From contig JAVSML010000938.1 in the NCBI GenBank assembly GCA_038503035.1, forward strand, positions 112,987 to 176,986: a DNA stretch of 64,000 nt, read 5' to 3'. The stretch comes from Crocodylus rhombifer (taxonomy: Eukaryota; Chordata; Crocodylia; Crocodylidae). The notes beneath the pieces were generated by a model. The model made no database searches, was not told the DNA's origin, and was given only the letters and a program-made list of their open reading frames with translations. Below are positions 59,021 to 64,000 of the stretch, piece by piece. The position numbers and the translations under genes were made by a program. Position 1 is the first letter of the stretch. Each line of letters starts with the position of its first letter.

Positions 59021-59734
59021 TCAGCCTAAAATATTGGATCCTTCCATAATGGAAGCACTAGCAGAACCTGCCGCTCTCACCATCTCTTTTTAGCATCGCT
59101 TTCATTGTCGAGTCCCTGTCCCATCTGTTAGTGTTGGCAACTGTTCAGCAAATCAGCCTGTGTGGGGGGGGGACATCGCGGGAGGAGAAAAGAAATGCCT
59201 TTTGCTTCTCTGCACTCACAGTGGTCACCCACATGTCAGCAATCCTCCTTTCGCGTGTGTATCATCGGCATCTTTCTTCCCTTCTTAGACCTCAGCATAG
59301 GTTTGGATGACGACAGCTGTGATTCATGCTCCGTCCAAAAGGAGTTGCAGACAATCTGGGCACCACAAGGATTGGTGCCATATATTGGGCATGACAACAT
59401 AATGCTGTTTTCAGCCTCTCTTTATTCCAGAAGGAATTGCATTAAGCCAACTCACAAAAGAAATTGCTTCCTCCATTGGCTGCAGATAGAGGGGGGCACC
59501 TGGACAAGCTCATAGTCATTGATGCCACCACAAGACAGGAAGGGCCTCGTCTTTTGACTTCGGTGACGTTCAAGGAACACTTATGGTCTTGTTAGAGGAA
59601 ACAGAGTTAAATAATTGCCACAACTTCTTTTTTTTTCTGAGGAAATGGATACAGGATTTAGGTCAAATGAGACTTACCGAACACCGCTCGGTAGTGTTTG
59701 TGCTATGAGGTCCAATTGGCTCACTTAAGATTGA
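59021..59734. other. Intergenic, no gene seen
   Basis: A 117-codon frame (59162-59515) without a domain. Confidence 0.5.
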
Positions 59735-59925
59735 GGTGGAAGGCATTACCCTGACACAGTAAGACAGTCCCTGCCCGAGGAACCTGCAGCCTAAGTAGAT
59801 AAGATGCTGCATTGCTGGTGGAGGGGAAGTTAAAGAGGTGGAAAAGGAAGCCAAGATGGTGAAATGACTTGCTTAAGGTCAAGCATTCAATGGTAGAGCC
59901 AATGGTTTGATTCCCAGGTCATCCC
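59735..59925 (-). mobile_element. MIR/L2-type remnant
   Basis: AAGACAGTCCCTGCCCGAGG then AACCTGCAGCCTAAGTAGAT, followed by GAAATGACTTGCTTAAGGTC, is the typical complement order of amniote MIR/L2 repeats. Confidence 0.65.
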
Positions 59926-60927
59926 CGCTCAGTAGAGTTTGAATTCTCTATAGAGTTTCTCCATCCTTTTAGAGAGAGAACCAGTTCTAATACTGTCTTT
60001 TATACATAAGGATTCTGGTTTCTAAGTTAAACCCCTGTCATAGCAAAAATGTGGGCATTTTATAGCAACCTGAGCAGCATAAGCAAAACCACCCTCTGCT
60101 GAGTTTCCTCCCCTGATGACCGACTCCTGGACTCTGCCCTTGAAGAGATGGTTTGCTAACAGGCACGTTCATCTGATGATGGGGGAGATGGCGAATCTTG
60201 GAAACAAAATAAGTAGGCCAAGATTTAATCCAGTCGCAAACAATGGAGGTAGAGAGCCTTTATTCTCTCTGAATTTTTCCCCTGGCCTGGGTCCGAGCTT
60301 GGGTTCAATTAAGGCAAAGGAAGGTATACATGCCACCAATGTTAGACTCTTACAATGAAGCAGGTAAAGGTGAGGCAGGATGCATGTCTTCACCCCTCCT
60401 CCACCCCAGGCATCACTAAATGGATGTCACAGCAGCTGTGTCTCCCACCAATTTTTTTTTTTTTTTTTTTTTTTGGACTGGGTTTCCACTCGACTAATAC
60501 AAAATACTACTCCCTACTGAGAGGATGTGCCCAGGCTGCTGTATAGGCTTGTACCCTCAGATCACAATGGAGCCCGTCTCAGGCCAGCAATTCCCTTCCT
60601 AAACACTGAGGGAATTTTATTTTTCTTTCCCGATGGGCACATGTGAGAGACAATAGCCAAAATATCTACTCAAGAAGCCAATATGATGGGGCTTCTGATG
60701 CTATAATCTTTCTGATGTGCTTATCAACTGCTAGACCATTAAGCACTGGCCAGTTAGCCCTGCAGTACTGAACATGGCAGCAAGTCAAGGCACGTGGTGG
60801 CATGTGCGATGCCAGGAGAGGAAGTGACAATAGAGTGATTTGTCGAACACAAAGATCTGTTTGCACGCACCTTTGGTATTATAGGGCCATCATTACAGTG
60901 CATGAACACCTTGCAACTTCTAAAATA
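59926..60927. other. Intergenic with a T23 run, no gene seen
   Basis: Poly-T at 60452-60474; otherwise nothing recognised. Confidence 0.5.
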
Positions 60928-61195
60928 AGGCTCTTTGGGTGAATCTGATATCTTTTATTAGACCAACTGAAATAGCTGGAAAACAATTTTTAAGCAAGCT
61001 TTCGGGTTCAAAACCCCTTCGTCAGGCTAAGGAAGCTTCAGCAGTTGGTGTGTGCTCTTCCTGGATGGAATGGACCCAAAAGCTTGCTTAAAAATTGTTT
61101 TCCAACTATTTCAGTTGGTCTAATAAAAGATATCAGATTCACCCAAAGAACTTTGTCTGCCTGTGTCCTTAGACCAACATGGCTACAACCTACCC
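60928..61195. repeat. Palindromic pair of family R1 copies
   Basis: The left arm is a minus-strand copy (GGGTGAATCTGATATC ... CAATTTTTAAGCAAGC, ends about 61018). The right arm is a plus-strand copy (GCTTGCTTAAAAATTG ... GATATCAGATTCACCC, about 61080-61144, then GTCCTTAGACCAACATGG). The arms are near-identical inverses around a spacer of about 60 bp. Confidence 0.8.
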
Positions 61196-61235
61196 CCTTG
61201 CAATTGTTAATGCATTTACCCTCACAAGTTGCTGA

Positions 61236-61345
61236 GTTTTTTGGTTGTAGCTATACTGGTCTAAGGACATAGTCAGGCAAAGTTGTTTGGTTAGATATGA
61301 TTAGCTCGTATTAAACCAACTGCCTAGTTGGAAAACTACTTCCCA
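61236..61345 (-). repeat. Dispersed repeat family R1, further minus-strand copy
   Basis: GGTTGTAGCTATACTGGTCT then AAGGACATAGTCAGGCAAAG and ACTGCCTAGTTGGAAAAC. Confidence 0.65.
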
Positions 61346-61448
61346 CCCCCCCTGGCACTCTGGCTTGCTGGGTACTAGAGCCAGAAGGTTGTAAATTCAC
61401 ACCTGGGTGTGGGCCTAGACCCCCTAGACCAGGGCACGCAAGCAGATA

Positions 61449-61507
61449 TTTTAATCTGGACTTGATGACCTACTGAGGTCCCTTCTGGCCCTAACATCTA
61501 TAAGATA
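61449..61507 (+). mobile_element. CR1 3' tail
   Basis: ATCTGGACTTGATGACCTAC then TGAGGTCCCTTCTGGCCCTA and ACATCTATAAGAT. Confidence 0.7.
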
Positions 61508-61574
61508 TCACCTCTAACCAGAGACCCTTGCCTGCCTTTACCTTCACAAGGCATTTGGGTGATCTTATCCTTAC

Positions 61575-61880
61575 CTAACTGAAGAACTAAGATGCATGGA
61601 CTTAGTGCAGGGATGAGCAAAATGAAGCCCGGGGGCCAGATGTGGCCCCCCAGGCCATTCTATCTGACCCGCGGGGCCCCTAAAAATTTAGAAAATTAAT
61701 ATTTATCTGCTGTAGGCTGCCTGTCATGCGGCCCTTGATGGCTTGCCAAAACTCAAAGTGGCCCTCTGCCCGAAATAATTGCCCGCCCCTGGGTTAGTGG
61801 CTTGCTCAAGGTCACACCAAAAGTCTGCTTGCATAGGGAATTGAGTCTTCTGCAGAGGAGGCCAGACCCGTAATGCAATC
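61575..61880 (-). mobile_element. MIR-like SINE split by a hAT MITE
   Basis: The SINE order GAAGAACTAAG ... ACTTAGTG is cut at 61607 and resumes GGTTAGTGGCTTGCTCAAGG then TCACACC at 61792. Confidence 0.6.
61608..61791. mobile_element. 184-bp hAT MITE nested in a MIR-like SINE
   Basis: TIRs CAGGGATGAGCAAAATGA and the inverse TTGCCCGCCCCTG. The target duplication is ACTTAGTG (61600-61607) and GGTTAGTG (61792-61799), 6 of 8. The interior has GGGGGCCAGATGTGGCCCCC and GACCCGCGGGGCCCC phrases. Confidence 0.85.
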
Positions 61881-63009
61881 CTCCTCCCCTCCTCAGACAC
61901 ATCTACTCTTGCATGGGGAATCCAAAGGCAGACTGGTTTTCCTTTAAGGTTTGTCTGTCGGACAGTGTCTGAATGCATAAGAAGTTGCTCAGGAATTCAA
62001 GTGGTGTCTACCTGTGCTGCTGTTCTGAATTAACACATCTGCAGTGCCGGTGGTAGGTGAAGAGAAAACTCTCCGTTGTGAATCCAGTTGAGCAAATAAC
62101 CCTGTTTCCAAGCAAGGAAGAACTCACATCAATGACTTGACAAGGTTATTTTCCCACCGTTTCTCTGTCTGTGCTCTCCACCCTCCCTTCAGCCATTTGT
62201 CAGGCTGGAATCTCCGTTCTTCCTGTAGATTAAAAAGACATCTCTGAAGCCGAGGCTAAATTGCATACTGTGATGCAAAATGAACGCCGTGTCTAGAGCA
62301 AGCGCTACCTTGCAATGAAGTAAACACTCTTTGTTTCCTGAGTGTCTTGTTTCGTTGTTGTTGTTGTTGTTGTTTTTTATTTGCTGTTTCTGAGCTACCT
62401 GATGTGAATTCCTATGCAAGGCTGCAGCAGTCGGGTCATAAATGTGTCTTTCTCCATTTTTCATTTGCCTTTGTACATTCCAGTGAGCGATTAATTTTCT
62501 TAATTGAAAAAGCTGGAGGATCCCAAATCAATCTTTGCTGAAGGTGGCAAAAGGAGCTCTCTGACTTTTAAGGCTGTTTTTCTAGGTGCTGGACCTTTTT
62601 ATAGAGACCCCGAAGCTGGTCACTCCCCAGTCAACCAATCAAAAGGAGTTACAATTACAGAGATGTCTCTCTCCCTGTGTTATCTCATGGAGATTTCCAT
62701 TCATTTTTTTTCTTTTCCCAGCCAGATGCTTTTCTCGGTTGTGAGACACATTGCTTCCATTGACTTTGCATTCAATTAATAGAGAACAGGTCTGTACCTC
62801 TTTTCATTCTCCCAAGTATTTGCAGGGACTAGTGTACGCTGAATTACAAGGAGAGTGTAGACTTCCCTATTGACTCACTGCCTGGCTTTAGGGCCTCTCG
62901 CTTCCAGATATTTGGACACCTAGTGATGCAGATGGGTGCTGAGGCATTCCTGAGCACCAGCAGCTTCCACTTCCTCCAAATTAGACCCAAACGATCAGTG
63001 ATGCCATGG
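61881..63009. other. Intergenic, no gene seen; (GTT)7 at 62354-62374
   Basis: A small GTT microsatellite. About 62390-62510 is repeat-free and could be conserved non-coding DNA. Confidence 0.45.
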
Positions 63010-63680
63010 CTAAACTTCAAAAGAGTGTGGAAAAAGAGTGCTCATTCTGTTGACAAGATGTGCATCTACAGCACTTGCATACTTAGATCTCTATTGTACA
63101 GCAGCAAAATATAGACTCCTTATGCTAAGAAAGAAAACTGAACAATTTCCATCTTCAGTGCCTCTACTGTATCCTGGGCATAACATGACACTCTCCAACT
63201 TGGCTTTGCTGGAATGGGCCAAGAGACCTAGTATGTCCATGCTCCTGAGACAGATGCCTCCGTTTTGGTTAAGACCTGTGAACCATATGAGCAATGGCCA
63301 AATCCCCAAGGACATACTCTACAGCGAGCTGGCCTCCAGTAAAACATCAACTTGGATGGCCCAAACTCCATTTTGTTGTCATCTGCAAGAAAAACCTTCA
63401 TGAGCTGCACATCGATGGCCAACACTGGGAATCGGTTGCTTGGGACCGAAGCCACAGTGAAGCACAGCCTACGTCGCTTTGAGATGGAGAGGGTCAACGA
63501 TGAGCTCGAGACGAGGCATTAGAGGCAGGCAAGACAAAATGGTACGTGGCATGCCAGTGCAAACTCAACCGAGTTTGTGTGCGCAACTTTCCGGAGGGTC
63601 TGCCTGTCCTGCGTCGGGCTCCTTAGCTGCTCAGAAAGCGGTGGTGGTAGCCGGTAACCTACCAAAGGCGCAATCCCCAC
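63010..63680 (+). pseudogene. Decayed non-LTR retroelement C-terminus (not CR1)
   Basis: Pieces in shifting frames resemble the end of a LINE polyprotein of the type with a C-terminal zinc knuckle: FPSSVPLLYPGHN (63145) where 'LRRILGI' is usual, the PSMSMLLRQ segment, IPKDILYSELAS (63302-63340), KNLHELHIDGQHWESVAWDRS (63390-63452), RRFEMERVNDELE, and a final FVCATFRRVCLSCVGLL Cys segment (63570-63622). Several frameshifts and stops make it a fossil. It differs from the CR1 copies, whose end carries WNKLPPEVV. The function in the live element would be reverse transcription and nucleic-acid binding. Confidence 0.7.
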
Positions 63681-64000
63681 CGTCTCCTGAGCCTGATGGC
63701 TGCCAAAGACGATCAGCAACGCTCCAAAATTTTCAGTGCTTTAGCTGTTCTTCAGAGATGCAGAGCACTCAGGCACCCAGGGACTTAACATGGCATTGTG
63801 AGCATTTGGTTGTATTTGTGCAGTTTTATTTTCTTTCCCTTGCCATCTCAGCCAGGACCAGGAAGTGAAGAGGTAAATGAAATCTGAAGAAGGAAAAAGA
63901 AAGACAGACTCTCCTAAACCCCAATTAAAGCTCTGGAAAAATGTTTTGAGTCTTCCTCCTTAAACTGATAACACCATTTATGCATGGGGCTCGATCTTTG
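63681..64000. other. Right edge, no gene seen
   Basis: No recognisable feature. Confidence 0.5.

Noticed and set aside
1..64000. Bacterial-type systems: operons, defence islands, CRISPR, prophage
   Set aside because: The sequence is vertebrate nuclear DNA with spliced genes and eukaryotic retroelements; no repeats with regular spacers or prokaryotic gene clusters exist.

Overview
The window looks like a gene-poor stretch of an amniote nuclear genome, most probably crocodilian (alligator or crocodile type). The evidence is one spliced vertebrate gene with canonical introns, many 3' ends and reverse-transcriptase pieces of CR1 LINEs, small hAT and PIF/Harbinger-like MITEs, old MIR/L2-type repeats shared by amniotes, and dinucleotide microsatellites. 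A turtle, or less likely a bird, cannot be excluded by eye. There is no bacterial-style gene order, no ribosome binding sites, no rRNA and no CRISPR array.

Layout. 1-8.2 kb is dominated by small inverted-repeat DNA transposons: fold-back elements at 74-252, 434-503 and 717-1193, and elements with TIRs and 3-bp target duplications at 3576-3824 and 4898-5847. 8.8-13.1 kb is a pile-up of CR1 LINE pieces in both orientations, one of which looks like a 5'-inverted (twin-primed) insertion. 13-28 kb is mostly single-copy non-coding DNA with a few hAT MITEs, a possible solo LTR (about 17.8-18.5 kb) and an imperfect tandem duplication (19.1-19.6 kb). 28.57-29.96 kb holds the best preserved CR1, with one reverse-transcriptase frame broken by only three stops. 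30-41.6 kb is again single-copy DNA with CR1 tails. 41.66-43.86 kb is a 2.2-kb hAT-like element with TCGAAT-rich ends and a CpG-rich core. 46.7-48.9 kb carries the only convincing host gene, with a poly(A) signal near 49.87 kb. 50-64 kb is non-coding, with MIR/L2-type remnants, a hAT nested in a MIR-like repeat, a palindromic pair of one repeat family, a Tigger-like MITE, and a decayed reverse-transcriptase C-terminus from a second LINE type at 63.0-63.7 kb.

The host gene is a C1q/TNF-related protein, best matched to C1QTNF8 (CTRP8). It has two coding exons (46724-46949 and 48336-48883) joined through a split glycine codon into 257 codons: signal peptide, Cys motif, short collagen stretch and C-terminal C1q domain. 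Nearly all other open frames are chance frames or transposon remnants. I found no new multi-gene system. The most unusual structures are two short inverted local duplications (4016-4083 with 5028-5095, and 34504-34562 with 35812-35870), the CpG-rich hAT upstream of C1QTNF8, and the nested or inverted transposon arrangements.
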